A stretch of 42,153 bases of DNA from a virus. Location of the stretch: positions 1-42,153 of the IMG/VR virus record IMGVR_UViG_3300046744_000316; one strand, written 5' to 3'. How positions within the stretch are numbered: position 1 is the first letter of the stretch; every line of letters starts with the position of its first letter. Below, piece by piece: positions 1-6,669 of the stretch. Under the pieces are notes generated by a model that worked only from the letters and a program-made list of their open reading frames with translations, was not told the origin of the DNA and made no database searches. The position numbers and the translations under genes were made by a program.

Positions 1-719
1 AGCTCAGCGCCACCTAGCAACATAGTATATTCACCACCGATATTTTGTAGTGCGTCATCTTGATCACCGTTTGTGTATGCTGTTAAACCACCAAGTCCTG
101 CTGTACCTTCGTATGCAAATTTACTCGCATCCATATCATATGACATAGCGCCGCCTAATACTGCTCCGCCAAAAGCAAAGTCGCTTACACCGCCGCCGAT
201 TACTGTGTTTTCACTGTCCAGGTTATAATCTAATGCGCCTGTAACACTTGCAATACCTGCGTCTACAGTGTATGCACCTTGCACGTTACTGATATCTGTT
301 ACATCAGTTGTCCAATCAGTAAAACCAAGTGCTACACTTGCTGCACCTGCTGTAACTTTAACAGATTCAGTCATAACTGGCGCTGTCAATGTGTGATTGC
401 CTTCTGCATCTGGCATTACACCGTTGTCGTCGCCAATTGCAATTCCAACACTATTTACAGTTGTACCAACTGTCCAATTGTCTAGTGTAATTGAACCGCC
501 GTCTACTGCACTTAAATCTAGATCAACAGTTGCCAATCCACTAGCATTGATATCTAAATCAAGTGCCATTGCACCACCCCATTTGTCTGTGGTTGCATTT
601 TCTGAGAATGTTAACTCAACTTCGCCTGATAGTGTCGGTCCCGATACTACTGCTGGCGCTTCAGCAAATGCCGCTCCCGCGACGAACATTGCTGCTATTG
701 TGGTAAATACGTTACGCAT
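1..719 (-). CDS. Porin-like outer-membrane beta-barrel protein, C-terminus cut by window edge
   Basis: The frame is open from an ATG at 717-719 to the window edge, about 239 residues without a stop. It starts with a clean signal peptide (MRNVFTTIAAMFVAGAAFAE). The mature part alternates short Gly/Asp-rich turns with amphipathic beta strands and few charged clusters, as in alphaproteobacterial trimeric porins (opening LSGEVELTF type). An AAGGAA ribosome site lies 7 bases before the ATG. It is the last gene of the operon that starts at 3414, but a late-type octamer and a terminator hairpin lie between it and pseudoazurin, so it may also be transcribed alone. If real, it would change outer-membrane permeability of the host. 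The family call rests on composition and signal peptide; the diagnostic C-terminal aromatic residue is outside the window. Confidence 0.6.
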   Translation of the reverse strand, partial: MRNVFTTIAAMFVAGAAFAEAPAVVSGPTLSGEVELTFSENATTDKWGGAMALDLDINASGLATVDLDLSAVDGGSITLDNWTVGTTVNSVGIAIGDDNGVMPDAEGNHTLTAPVMTESVKVTAGAASVALGFTDWTTDVTDISNVQGAYTVDAGIASVTGALDYNLDSENTVIGGGVSDFAFGGAVLGGAMSYDMDASKFAYEGTAGLGGLTAYTNGDQDDALQNIGGEYTMLLGGAE

Positions 720-756
720 AATAATTTCCTTCTTTTTTGTTATGTGTTCATAAAGC

Positions 757-783
757 AAAGGGCAAGTTCGACGCTTGCCCTTT
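757..783 (-). terminator. Hairpin terminator after pseudoazurin
   Basis: A perfect 10-bp stem (AAAGGGCAAG / CTTGCCCTTT) with a 7-base loop lies between pseudoazurin and the porin-like gene. The stem's own last three bases are T, followed by GCTTTATG, so it is a strong hairpin with a short T-tract. It could also shield or stabilise the porin mRNA leader. Confidence 0.55.
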
Positions 784-791
784 CGCTGTGT

Positions 792-799
792 TATTTATT
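792..799 (-). promoter_or_regulatory. Late-type promoter octamer upstream of porin-like gene
   Basis: Minus-strand AATAAATA, one base from the T4 late consensus TATAAATA, lies 73 bases before the porin start and upstream of the hairpin at 757-783. Single octamers of this kind are weak evidence; this one gains support from the series found at other gene starts in the window. Confidence 0.3.
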
Positions 800-864
800 A
801 CAAGCGTTGCTGTGAGTGCAACATTTTGTTATAATCTGAAATTTATGTTGTTTTTATGCAACAT

Positions 865-1293
865 CTATAGATCAGCCAGTAATGCTTTCATTTTCTTTTT
901 AGACTTGCCACGCATTTTCATATCAGTGATTGCATCTAAATTAGATGTATCGTCACCAACGACTACCATTGCAATCATTCCCATTGATTTGTGTGGGGTA
1001 CATTGGTATAGGTAAATGCCTGGAGCATCAAATGTAATAGCAACTTCTTTACCATTCTTTGATTTCTTAGGTGCATCCCAGCCATCTGGACCTGCAATAA
1101 ATTCTACATTGTGACCTTTTGAAGTTGGTACCCAAGTAATTGTATCGCCTACATCGATACGAGCAATGTCTTCGGAGTAAACCATTTTAGCTCCGTCGTC
1201 ACGTTTGTTTAACATTTCAATTGTTGTGTCTGCGGCTAGTGCTGGTGTCGCCATAACTGCAAGCAATCCTAGTGTAGTCAATAGTTTAATCAT
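865..1293 (-). CDS. Pseudoazurin (type I blue copper protein)
   Basis: A 142-residue protein with a 20-residue signal peptide ending ALA-A, then a cupredoxin domain. The four type I copper ligands are visible: H61 (KGHNVEF), C98 and H101 (YQCTPHKSMGM), and M106; the Cys+3 His and Cys+8 Met spacing matches pseudoazurin. Pseudoazurin is a periplasmic one-electron carrier that accepts electrons from cytochromes and feeds nitrite or other terminal reductases. The basic C-terminal helix region (KMRGKSKKKMKALL) is typical of the docking face. AAGGAA precedes the start. It follows six-plus small membrane-protein genes in the same direction, so it is probably co-transcribed with them. A copper electron carrier is very unusual cargo for a phage. 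Confidence 0.88.
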   Translation of the reverse strand: MIKLLTTLGLLAVMATPALAADTTIEMLNKRDDGAKMVYSEDIARIDVGDTITWVPTSKGHNVEFIAGPDGWDAPKKSKNGKEVAITFDAPGIYLYQCTPHKSMGMIAMVVVGDDTSNLDAITDMKMRGKSKKKMKALLADL

Positions 1294-1314
1294 ATTTTTT
1301 CCTTTTCTATATAA

Positions 1315-1533
1315 TTATCCGCCCGGTACAAATTTATTTTTTGGTTTGTACCAAATTTTTTGGTCGTGTAGTCTGCCGAGTAATTCTTGTATCTCGTGCA
1401 TTTCTTTTTTGAGCATATCACTTGTTTCGCCGTTAGCAATTGCCATTCCCCTGCGTCCTGCCTTGGCTCTAAGTGCTTGCTCTATAATTTCAATATCTCT
1501 TACTGAAAGAGTAAATTTAATATTAGGCTTCAT
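1315..1533 (-). CDS. Small protein of unknown function, 72 aa
   Basis: I do not recognise this protein. It is soluble and helical: residues 8-25 (LSVRDIEIIEQALRAKAG) and 35-55 form two likely amphipathic helices, followed by a basic aromatic tail (IWYKPKNKF). Its start overlaps the end of the upstream 78-aa gene by 11 bases, so translation is probably coupled. The fold could be a short helical hairpin adaptor, but nothing seen supports a specific role. Confidence 0.6.
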   Translation of the reverse strand: MKPNIKFTLSVRDIEIIEQALRAKAGRRGMAIANGETSDMLKKEMHEIQELLGRLHDQKIWYKPKNKFVPGG

Positions 1534-1759
1534 CGGGTACCTCTACCACGTTTTGATTTTCTGGTAAGCATAGAACAGATGTTATTGAGTCATTGAAGCC
1601 TGCTTTTGCTATAACTTCTACTGCCAGTCTATCACTGTTATCGGGATTCATAACATACTCCACACATTCTTCTTTGGAATTAAATTCTAGTATTGGAATT
1701 ATAAAAGGGTCTGCTAATGCCATTGTAACGATAATTAAAAATTTCATAAACTGTTCCAT
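1523..1759 (-). CDS. Small exported two-cysteine protein, paralogue of 38404-38658
   Basis: A 78-residue protein with a hydrophobic N-terminus (MKFLIIVTMALADPFIIP) that can serve as signal peptide or anchor. The body FNSKEECVEYVMNPDN ... ITSVLCLPENQ matches the protein at 38404-38658 (FESREACIQSVMDPQD ... IHAVNCLPEDK) in spacing and both cysteines, so the two are paralogues. A second ATG four codons in (1745-1747) is also possible. The start lies within the end of the 42-aa gene upstream. Function unknown; the conserved cysteine pair and export signal suggest a small periplasmic, perhaps disulfide-bonded, domain. Confidence 0.65.
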   Translation of the reverse strand: MEQFMKFLIIVTMALADPFIIPILEFNSKEECVEYVMNPDNSDRLAVEVIAKAGFNDSITSVLCLPENQNVVEVPDEA

Positions 1760-1872
1760 TCAACCTTTACATATTGTGCGTCTAATTCATCTCTGTACTC
1801 AATTGCATCCAAAACACAATTAAATACACGTCTAACAGTACTATCTGAAAAATATCCTATAATTTCAATCAT
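1744..1872 (-). CDS. Very small protein, 42 aa
   Basis: A short frame starting ATG at 1870-1872 that shares bases with the stop of the 69-aa gene (TAATG) and has a good AGGAG eight bases upstream. The product begins MIEIIGYFSDSTVRRVFNC and has mixed soluble character (VLDAIEYRDELDAQYVKVEW). Its stop lies inside the next gene's start region. Tight packing, ribosome site and coding-like composition support it; the function is unknown. Confidence 0.55.
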   Translation of the reverse strand: MIEIIGYFSDSTVRRVFNCVLDAIEYRDELDAQYVKVEWNSL

Positions 1873-2081
1873 TACCAAACTCCTAATGTTTTAGCATTGC
1901 CTGCTATAATAAAGCAACAAGTTAATATGTGTAAGACAATCCAAAATGTTCTAAATGCTAATGCACGCCTTACATCTGTTTGTGTTATGGGTAAGAACTC
2001 TGGCTTGTCATCGTCATCAAGGCCTATTGGCATTCCTACTGTCCTTGCCCACATTTTTAAAAAGCGTCTTTGTCCGCTCAA
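1872..2081 (-). CDS. Small single-TM protein, 69 aa
   Basis: The product has a basic, soluble N-terminus with an acidic run (GLDDDDKPEF at 20-29) and one C-terminal membrane helix at about residues 42-62 (FRTFWIVLHILTCCFIIAGNA). The start overlaps the end of the DoxX-like gene by four bases and the stop shares bases with the next start. A one-helix peptide with cytosolic head is the usual form of accessory subunits of respiratory complexes or of host-takeover peptides, but I see no family signature. Confidence 0.6.
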   Translation of the reverse strand: MSGQRRFLKMWARTVGMPIGLDDDDKPEFLPITQTDVRRALAFRTFWIVLHILTCCFIIAGNAKTLGVW

Positions 2082-2491
2082 GTTCTATTACCTCTTAGGG
2101 CAAAGTACATACCACCTACCCATAACAATACGTGTAAGTTATCATACAGTAAAACGTCCCAAAAACTTGCTGGTTCTCCTATCCAAATAACTCCTGTCAT
2201 AATACTTGCAATGGTAATACCGCTGAAGCGTGTAATTAAATCACCAATTTCTTTGGTCTTTTTCACATAACCTAGCAATCCGCCGATTAATATACCTATT
2301 GCTCCACCTATTTCACCAAGTACAACAAAAGTCCAAACCAACAATGTTAGTCCAAAGGATTCTGCTGTATCAACATCAATAGGCCATTTGTCTAATCCTT
2401 GCTGTAAGAAAACAACAATGATTGGTATACGTATGAGCCAATGTGTCATACAAAATTCTGGTATTTTACTTGTAATAGTTTTTAAGGACAT
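2078..2491 (-). CDS. DoxX-like four-helix membrane protein
   Basis: A 137-residue integral membrane protein with four predicted helices: about 17-32, 46-76 (long, Gly-rich GEIGGAIGILIGGLLG), 88-105 and 112-130. Length, four-helix layout, the early R-x-P (LIRIPIIVVFLQQGLDKW) and the Gly-rich second helix fit the DoxX/SURF4-type superfamily, whose members associate with quinol oxidases, thiosulfate:quinone oxidoreductase or redox complexes. It sits between a COX IV-like peptide and a one-helix protein. Its start overlaps the upstream gene by ten bases. The family call is tentative; a generic small membrane protein remains possible. Confidence 0.5.
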   Translation of the reverse strand: MSLKTITSKIPEFCMTHWLIRIPIIVVFLQQGLDKWPIDVDTAESFGLTLLVWTFVVLGEIGGAIGILIGGLLGYVKKTKEIGDLITRFSGITIASIMTGVIWIGEPASFWDVLLYDNLHVLLWVGGMYFALRGNRT

Positions 2492-2712
2492 TTGAAATTT
2501 TTACACCCATTTAAGTTAGTAGGAGCATATACACTCCCATCATATTGCGAACCTGTTTTAGCTTCGCCTGTTTCTACACCAAAGTTACAACTGGTTACTG
2601 CTAGGAAAAAAGCAAGTGCTCCATACACTGTCCATTTGGTCCATTTCATAAACTCGCCAAAAGTTTGCTCCGATGTAGCTTGAGCAACTGGTCGCGGATC
2701 TAGCTCCCCCAT
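2482..2712 (-). CDS. Cytochrome c oxidase subunit IV-like single-TM peptide (aa3-type, alphaproteobacterial)
   Basis: A 76-residue protein. I chose the ATG at 2710-2712 because AGGAG lies eight bases upstream. Residues 13-34 (TSEQTFGEFMKWTKWTVYGALA) resemble the signature of the small alphaproteobacterial aa3 oxidase subunit IV, where an EQ-x-TF-x-GF-x-KW segment leads into one membrane helix; the helix here is about 24-40. Unlike bacterial subunit IV, which ends after the helix, this protein has a tail of about 35 residues with a C-terminal cysteine pair (GCKNFKCP), plus one Cys at the helix end (VTSCNFG, possibly a lipobox). It could insert into or compete within the host oxidase. Identification is by motif only. 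Confidence 0.45.
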   Translation of the reverse strand: MGELDPRPVAQATSEQTFGEFMKWTKWTVYGALAFFLAVTSCNFGVETGEAKTGSQYDGSVYAPTNLNGCKNFKCP

Positions 2713-2885
2713 CCAGCAAACTCCTCTTTGTTTTTCATACGTTCGTGACGTGTTGGCAGATAATGTTCGGTTATACCCAAACAGTCCCAACCTGTTTCTG
2801 CAAGCCACTCAGCTAGGTGAGTTTTACTTGTAAACTTCATAGAGAATGTTTCTCCAGATTGTCTATTTAAAATGGTATAATTCAT
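2700..2885 (-). CDS. Small soluble protein, 61 aa
   Basis: The ATG at 2883-2885 overlaps the upstream stop (ATGA); an in-frame ATG six codons earlier lies inside the upstream gene. The product (MNYTILNRQSGETFSMKF ...) looks like a small alpha/beta soluble domain with conserved-looking Trp/Glu (HLAEWLAETGWDCLGITEHYLP). I do not recognise it. It is the only clearly soluble member among the upstream half of this operon. Its end overlaps the COX IV-like gene and contains that gene's ribosome site. Confidence 0.6.
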   Translation of the reverse strand: MNYTILNRQSGETFSMKFTSKTHLAEWLAETGWDCLGITEHYLPTRHERMKNKEEFAGWGS

Positions 2886-3055
2886 TTGTTCAGTCCAAAG
2901 CAAGGTAAAATATTTAAATTACAATAACGGCCGTAATCTTCTAATCCAACCATCATCATAAGCATTAATACGGGTAAAACAGCAATAACAAAGAATATAA
3001 CTAAGAAAGCCCAGCCTAATCCTTTGGTTGTGCAATATTGTGTTTGTTCACTCAT
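2882..3055 (-). CDS. Small single-TM protein, 57 aa
   Basis: A 57-residue product with one long, Met-rich membrane helix (about 14-37, WAFLVIFFVIAVLPVLMLMM) and four cysteines outside or at its edges (C8, C46, C52). The ATG at 3053-3055 overlaps the upstream stop as ATGA, with GGGAGG ten bases upstream. The extramembrane segment after the helix (GLEDYGRYCNLNILPCFGL) carries two cysteines six residues apart, which could form a periplasmic disulfide or bind metal. Function unknown. Confidence 0.6.
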   Translation of the reverse strand: MSEQTQYCTTKGLGWAFLVIFFVIAVLPVLMLMMMVGLEDYGRYCNLNILPCFGLNK

Positions 3056-3414
3056 TCGTGTTCGCCTCCCGCTGCACGGCCGTTGTACTTACGACCAGAC
3101 TTCATAATGTTGTTTAGTGACGCTGGATTGTTTTCTGCTTGACGGAATGTCACAACTGTGATTGTGATACCGCTGATGAGCAATATGTGGAAGGCTGCAC
3201 TAATACCAAAAGCCAAATAACTTCCTACCATTACAGCAAAGATACCACTCCAAATAAAGAATAGACATTGAAAGATCATATGACCTACCATAGGGTCTAA
3301 GTTGCGTAGTGGTGACTTTTCTACTGTCATAACGCTGTCCCACATCTCGCGTGGCATAGTAATTAGTGATGAAATAGTTGTTGCCCAACCAATGGGTTTA
3401 CTTGGTTTATTCAT
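3052..3414 (-). CDS. Two-TM protein of unknown function, first gene of the respiratory-type operon
   Basis: A 120-residue product with two membrane helices (about 48-72, FQCLFFIWSGIFAVMVGSYLAF, and 74-90) between a soluble N-terminal arm (PREMWDSVMTVEKSPLRNLDP) and a basic C-terminal tail ending GRAAGGEHE. I recognise no family. GGAG lies upstream of the ATG, and a sigma70-like promoter with a palindrome lies 26-54 bases before the start, making this the first gene of an eleven-gene minus-strand string ending in pseudoazurin and porin. Confidence 0.65.
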   Translation of the reverse strand: MNKPSKPIGWATTISSLITMPREMWDSVMTVEKSPLRNLDPMVGHMIFQCLFFIWSGIFAVMVGSYLAFGISAAFHILLISGITITVVTFRQAENNPASLNNIMKSGRKYNGRAAGGEHE

Positions 3415-3439
3415 TTAAGTCTCCTGTGTGTATGTACTA

Positions 3440-3475
3440 TATATAGCAGGGTTTGACCATAAAGTCAACCCTGCT
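3440..3475 (-). promoter_or_regulatory. Sigma70-type promoter with overlapping palindrome for the 3414-1 operon
   Basis: On the minus strand TTGACT (3463-3468) and TATATA (3440-3445) are 17 bases apart. Almost the whole spacer and -35 is covered by an inverted repeat, AGCAGGGTTTGAC (3445-3457) against GTCAACCCTGCT (3464-3475), perfect except for one extra T. No T-tract follows, so an operator is more likely than a terminator. Confidence 0.55.
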
Positions 3476-3496
3476 AGGGTGTGTAAAAGTGTAGCA

Positions 3497-4408
3497 CTAT
3501 ATAGTATTTTTTTCCTGTATAAAATTATTGTAATTACTAATTCTAAATGTAATTCTATGTAACACACGTTCAGCAAGTATTTCTGGATCGTTTTGATCAC
3601 GCTTATGTAAAGTTAATAATTGATCCATTAACACAATATCTCCTGGTTCGTACCAATGCTGATAAATGTATTTGTCTTGGAACATATGATCATATAAACG
3701 TTGAAACAGTGTTTCGTCTTGTGTAATTATTTTACATTTATTGTTAGTGTAAAAGTAAATGCCTTTGACACCTGCGATGTTTTGTTGGAGCAACCACATT
3801 TTATAAGGACCATCTTCGCCGTCCTTTTTCATCATTTTGTACTGTGTTTCGTTTAGTCCTTTTGCCCAAACCTCTGGTGTATAGCTATATTCACAATGCA
3901 CACCTTCTAATTCTTTTTTAAAGTCATCATCTAAATCATTGTATGCTAGATTTGTATTCAAATAACTTGTGCTAGTATTTTCACAACCTTCGTAACCTTG
4001 TAGTGCTACACCATCAGCACGATCCAATCCGTTTAAGTTGGCGTGCCAATCTAAAATACCACTGCTGAATATACCAGTTGTAATACCTTTTTTATTTTTT
4101 TTACCTGTCGTTCTTTGTATAGGATATAGTTCTTTGTCTTTATCCCATTTGTCAGTGTTAGGAGGAGTCTTACCAATATAAAACTCCCCTTCTTTTGTAT
4201 AAATCATTTGTCTGTAGTTAGCAACTGTGCCTATACGTTCCACAAAATTAACAAACCAATATGGTAATCTTTCTTGATGCTTTAATACAACTATTAAGTC
4301 TTTGCGTAAGATATTTTTTATTTTATCAGCATCACTATCACTTAAATTTGTAATGTCAACATTATTAATTTGTGTAGCTACACCGTTTAAACTTTCTACT
4401 TGCATCAT
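3497..4408 (-). CDS. TauD/TfdA-family 2-oxoglutarate oxygenase-like protein with Asn in the HxD site
   Basis: A 303-residue protein in the size range of TauD (283 aa). The family core is visible: DWHAN at 120-124 (first half of the metal site), HWYEPGDIVLMDQLLTLH ending at H268 (distal His), and ERVLHRITF with R285 where TauD has its 2-oxoglutarate-binding Arg. The expected HxD is H122-A-N124, so the acidic metal ligand is Asn. The enzyme may still bind iron through two His, or be altered in chemistry; a family-wide HxN clade is also possible. TauD-like oxygenases are known in marine T4-like phages. Substrate unknown. Starts ATGATG overlapping the upstream stop. Confidence 0.75.
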   Translation of the reverse strand: MMQVESLNGVATQINNVDITNLSDSDADKIKNILRKDLIVVLKHQERLPYWFVNFVERIGTVANYRQMIYTKEGEFYIGKTPPNTDKWDKDKELYPIQRTTGKKNKKGITTGIFSSGILDWHANLNGLDRADGVALQGYEGCENTSTSYLNTNLAYNDLDDDFKKELEGVHCEYSYTPEVWAKGLNETQYKMMKKDGEDGPYKMWLLQQNIAGVKGIYFYTNNKCKIITQDETLFQRLYDHMFQDKYIYQHWYEPGDIVLMDQLLTLHKRDQNDPEILAERVLHRITFRISNYNNFIQEKNTI

Positions 4409-4830
4409 TTTCTGTCTGATTTCTTTGGCATTGTAAATAATGCTCTAACGTGATGAGGATGCTCTTTACAAGGTTGTCTAGCAAATACTACCCAACGAAA
4501 TCCTTGAGCAGCAGACCAGTCTGGATATTCTTGCGCTATAAACTCTTTCATACTTGTGCCTGTGGTAAACACATCATCACAGATCATAATCTGATCATTA
4601 GGATCGCCACTTGCATATTCTTGCATTGCTTCTGCAAATGGTAATCCACCTCTTGGTATACCTACTGCTTTGTAAAAAGGTCTATCTTGGTATTCCATAA
4701 CCATTCTTGCTATGGCTCGCCATTCATCTGGATGTATTGCATCACATTCTAGTTTCCAACTCAATGGCAAACCTGCGTGTGATATAAAGTCTCCTGCTTC
4801 AAATAGTCTTGCATTTGTTCTATGTGGCAA
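4405..4830 (-). CDS. Phosphoribosyltransferase, TTG start
   Basis: A 141-residue type I phosphoribosyltransferase. The PRPP-binding loop is IMICDDVFTTGTS at 81-93, and the upstream VGIPRGGLPFAEAM (57-70) matches the pyrophosphate-contact region. It transfers ribose-5-phosphate from PRPP to a base; the base cannot be told, although orotate- or xanthine-type enzymes are closest in layout. The start codon is TTG at 4828-4830, chosen because AGGAG lies at ideal distance and no ATG is available. It overlaps the aldolase end by 11 bases, so the two are likely coupled. Confidence 0.75.
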   Translation of the reverse strand: MPHRTNARLFEAGDFISHAGLPLSWKLECDAIHPDEWRAIARMVMEYQDRPFYKAVGIPRGGLPFAEAMQEYASGDPNDQIMICDDVFTTGTSMKEFIAQEYPDWSAAQGFRWVVFARQPCKEHPHHVRALFTMPKKSDRK

Positions 4831-5635
4831 TGCTGGCTCCTGTAATCATTTTAATATTCGTACTTATTTTAGCATTAAATGCTTCGTCTGTCAAATCATA
4901 ATATAAGCCTTCGGATAATGCTCTTGAAAAACTTGCTGTAATACCTTTGTTTATTGATAACCTTTGACACGCTTCTGCTGTACTATATCCACCACTTAGA
5001 AATACAACCTTTTCAACATTATCAAACACTGTAAGATTATGATACAAGTTGGGTACTTCGGGTGGTGTTAGTTTGAGGATGCACTTGCCTGGAAACTCGT
5101 CCAAAAATTCATATAATTGATACATAAGAGTATCTTCAACTTGTTCTTTGATTGGATGATTGATAGGTACTTCTGGTTCAATAATAGGTACAAGTCCGTA
5201 ATCAAAAATAGTACGAGCTAGTGTAAACTGTTGCTTGAGTACAGGATGTACCATTCCCTCACCGTGTACAATACTGCGCATCTTTGTACCATAAATCTTA
5301 GGACCAATACCGTTTGTAGCAAACTCCAACATCTGCTTTACTGGAAACTGTTTGAGTGTTCCGTCAGCATCACATCCACTGTCAATCTTTAGGAACGTGT
5401 CAATACCTTTTTCATCCAAAACGTTAACCATACCACGTGTGACTGTGTCCTGGTAGAGGATTGCTGCCCAGATGTTTGAATCGTTGAAGTCAGGTGAGTT
5501 AACCATACGCATACGCATTTCGTGTACACGTTCCATTTTGTTGTCTTCTGTGTACTCACGTCCGTAGCGTTCTAGTACGCCACCTGTCGAACCACCACTG
5601 TGATCCATTGCTGCAATAAATCTGCGATCACTCAT
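4820..5635 (-). CDS. Class I fructose-bisphosphate aldolase
   Basis: A 271-residue protein starting MSDRRFIAAMDHSGGS; this start overlaps the upstream HAD gene by eight bases. Family motifs of the bacterial (staphylococcal-type) class I aldolase are in order: FIAAMDHSGGSTGG, KIYGTKMRS, YGLVPIIEPEV, CILKLTPPE with the Schiff-base Lys, and VVFLSGGYSTAEA for phosphate binding. It interconverts fructose-1,6-bisphosphate with glyceraldehyde-3-phosphate and DHAP, and would steer host carbon toward or away from glycolysis during infection. About 20 residues shorter than cellular relatives. A related aldolase (KDPG or sedoheptulose bisphosphate) activity cannot be excluded. Confidence 0.85.
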   Translation of the reverse strand: MSDRRFIAAMDHSGGSTGGVLERYGREYTEDNKMERVHEMRMRMVNSPDFNDSNIWAAILYQDTVTRGMVNVLDEKGIDTFLKIDSGCDADGTLKQFPVKQMLEFATNGIGPKIYGTKMRSIVHGEGMVHPVLKQQFTLARTIFDYGLVPIIEPEVPINHPIKEQVEDTLMYQLYEFLDEFPGKCILKLTPPEVPNLYHNLTVFDNVEKVVFLSGGYSTAEACQRLSINKGITASFSRALSEGLYYDLTDEAFNAKISTNIKMITGASIAT

Positions 5636-5966
5636 ATGACTCTCCTGTTTCACGGAAGAAGTTTTCACTCCAAAATGCCTTGTCGTCAATCCATACATCG
5701 TAGTTCTCTTTTTTGCCTACGCTGAGTTCGTGAAATTTAGCACCCCATTCAACTAATTGATTGTTTGTTAAGTTAAAATAATCTACACCACTTACGCAGC
5801 CTCGTGCTGTCATATATTTAATTGTATGACCTGCATCGTACAATGCATTTACTCGTGCAATGCGTTCTGGCATTGGGATATGATTTGCATAATCCTTCTT
5901 GCCGCCGCTGTCTGGAATGATTACTTCCTTGCATATAGTTCCGTCGATGTCAATTACATATTTCAT
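5628..5966 (-). CDS. HAD-superfamily phosphatase-like protein, 112 aa
   Basis: The N-terminal motif I YVIDIDGTIC (3-12) gives the nucleophile Asp and acid/base Asp of HAD phosphatases; YMTARG (51-56) is motif II, and DVWIDDKAFW (90-99) fits motif IV. The protein lacks a cap domain. Relatives occur in phages and capsule clusters as small sugar- or nucleotide-phosphate phosphatases, but the substrate is unknown. It precedes and overlaps the aldolase gene. Confidence 0.75.
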   Translation of the reverse strand: MKYVIDIDGTICKEVIIPDSGGKKDYANHIPMPERIARVNALYDAGHTIKYMTARGCVSGVDYFNLTNNQLVEWGAKFHELSVGKKENYDVWIDDKAFWSENFFRETGESYE

Positions 5967-5987
5967 TAAATGTCCTTTTTATAAAAG

Positions 5988-6020
5988 AATAGCCGACCCT
6001 AGATTATAGAGACGGCTATT
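5988..6020 (-). terminator. Hairpin after queuosine-precursor transporter
   Basis: A perfect 8-bp stem, AATAGCCG and CGGCTATT, with a 17-base loop lies in the gap after the transporter stop at 6037. On the minus strand it is followed by CTTTTAT, a modest T-tract; on the plus strand by TGTTTTCTT. It probably ends or attenuates transporter transcription. Confidence 0.5.
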
Positions 6021-6036
6021 TGTTTTCTTATTTAAT

Positions 6037-6651
6037 TTATTTACTATCTTCTGAAAGTCGTCCATTAATATACTTTAGTAGTAATCCGTATGCTGGTAAG
6101 AAAATAACCAACCCTACGCCAATCTTCAGTACTGTTTGTGATCCTGCAATCTCCATCCAGTTTGCTGCCATATACTCATCTGCTGAGTTGTTGAATGCCA
6201 CCCAAAAGAAAGTGTAACTATCAATAATATTGGCTGCTACTGTTGATACAGCTGGTGCTAACCACCAAGCCTTATACTTTTCACGCAAATACTGGAAGAC
6301 ATAAACGTCTAACATTGTTCCAATAGCATAGGCTGTTGCACTTGCAAAACCAATACGCAGTGCCACTGATTGTGGTGCGCCTTCAAGCATTACAACTGCA
6401 ATGCTTCCGATGATTGCCAACGGATATGCCGCTGCAATTGTTGCTCGAGCAATATTCTTACCTAACATTCTAACTGTTAAGTCAGTTGCTAAAACAACTA
6501 ATGGGAACGTAAATGCTGCCCAAGTTAATTTGATACCAGCTATTTCTACTGGAATAGCAACTAGTGCATTACTTACTGTGATAACAACTACGTGTAATAA
6601 CACTAGTTTGAGCAACATACTTCTATCAATGTTTTTAAAAATTCCTATCAT
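6037..6651 (-). CDS. YhhQ/VUT-family queuosine-precursor transporter
   Basis: A 204-residue membrane protein with about six helices. The family signature is present: early helix with SNALVAIP, then VLATDLTVRMLGKNIAR (53-69), the conserved T-D-x-x-x-R-x-x-G of VUT/YhhQ transporters, and NIIDSYTFFWVAF (141-153). The family imports queuosine precursors such as preQ0/preQ1, which are used for tRNA Q modification or, in phages, for 7-deazaguanine DNA modification. No other queuosine or DNA-modification gene is seen here, so the use is open. GGGAG lies upstream of the ATG, and the gene follows the tmRNA by about 20 bases. Confidence 0.85.
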   Translation of the reverse strand: MIGIFKNIDRSMLLKLVLLHVVVITVSNALVAIPVEIAGIKLTWAAFTFPLVVLATDLTVRMLGKNIARATIAAAYPLAIIGSIAVVMLEGAPQSVALRIGFASATAYAIGTMLDVYVFQYLREKYKAWWLAPAVSTVAANIIDSYTFFWVAFNNSADEYMAANWMEIAGSQTVLKIGVGLVIFLPAYGLLLKYINGRLSEDSK

Positions 6652-6669
6652 ACAATTCTCCCTTGTTTT

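Noticed and set aside
5988-6020. preQ1 riboswitch near the queuosine-precursor transporter
   Set aside because: The hairpin lies after the gene, not in its leader, and the leader is occupied by the tmRNA.
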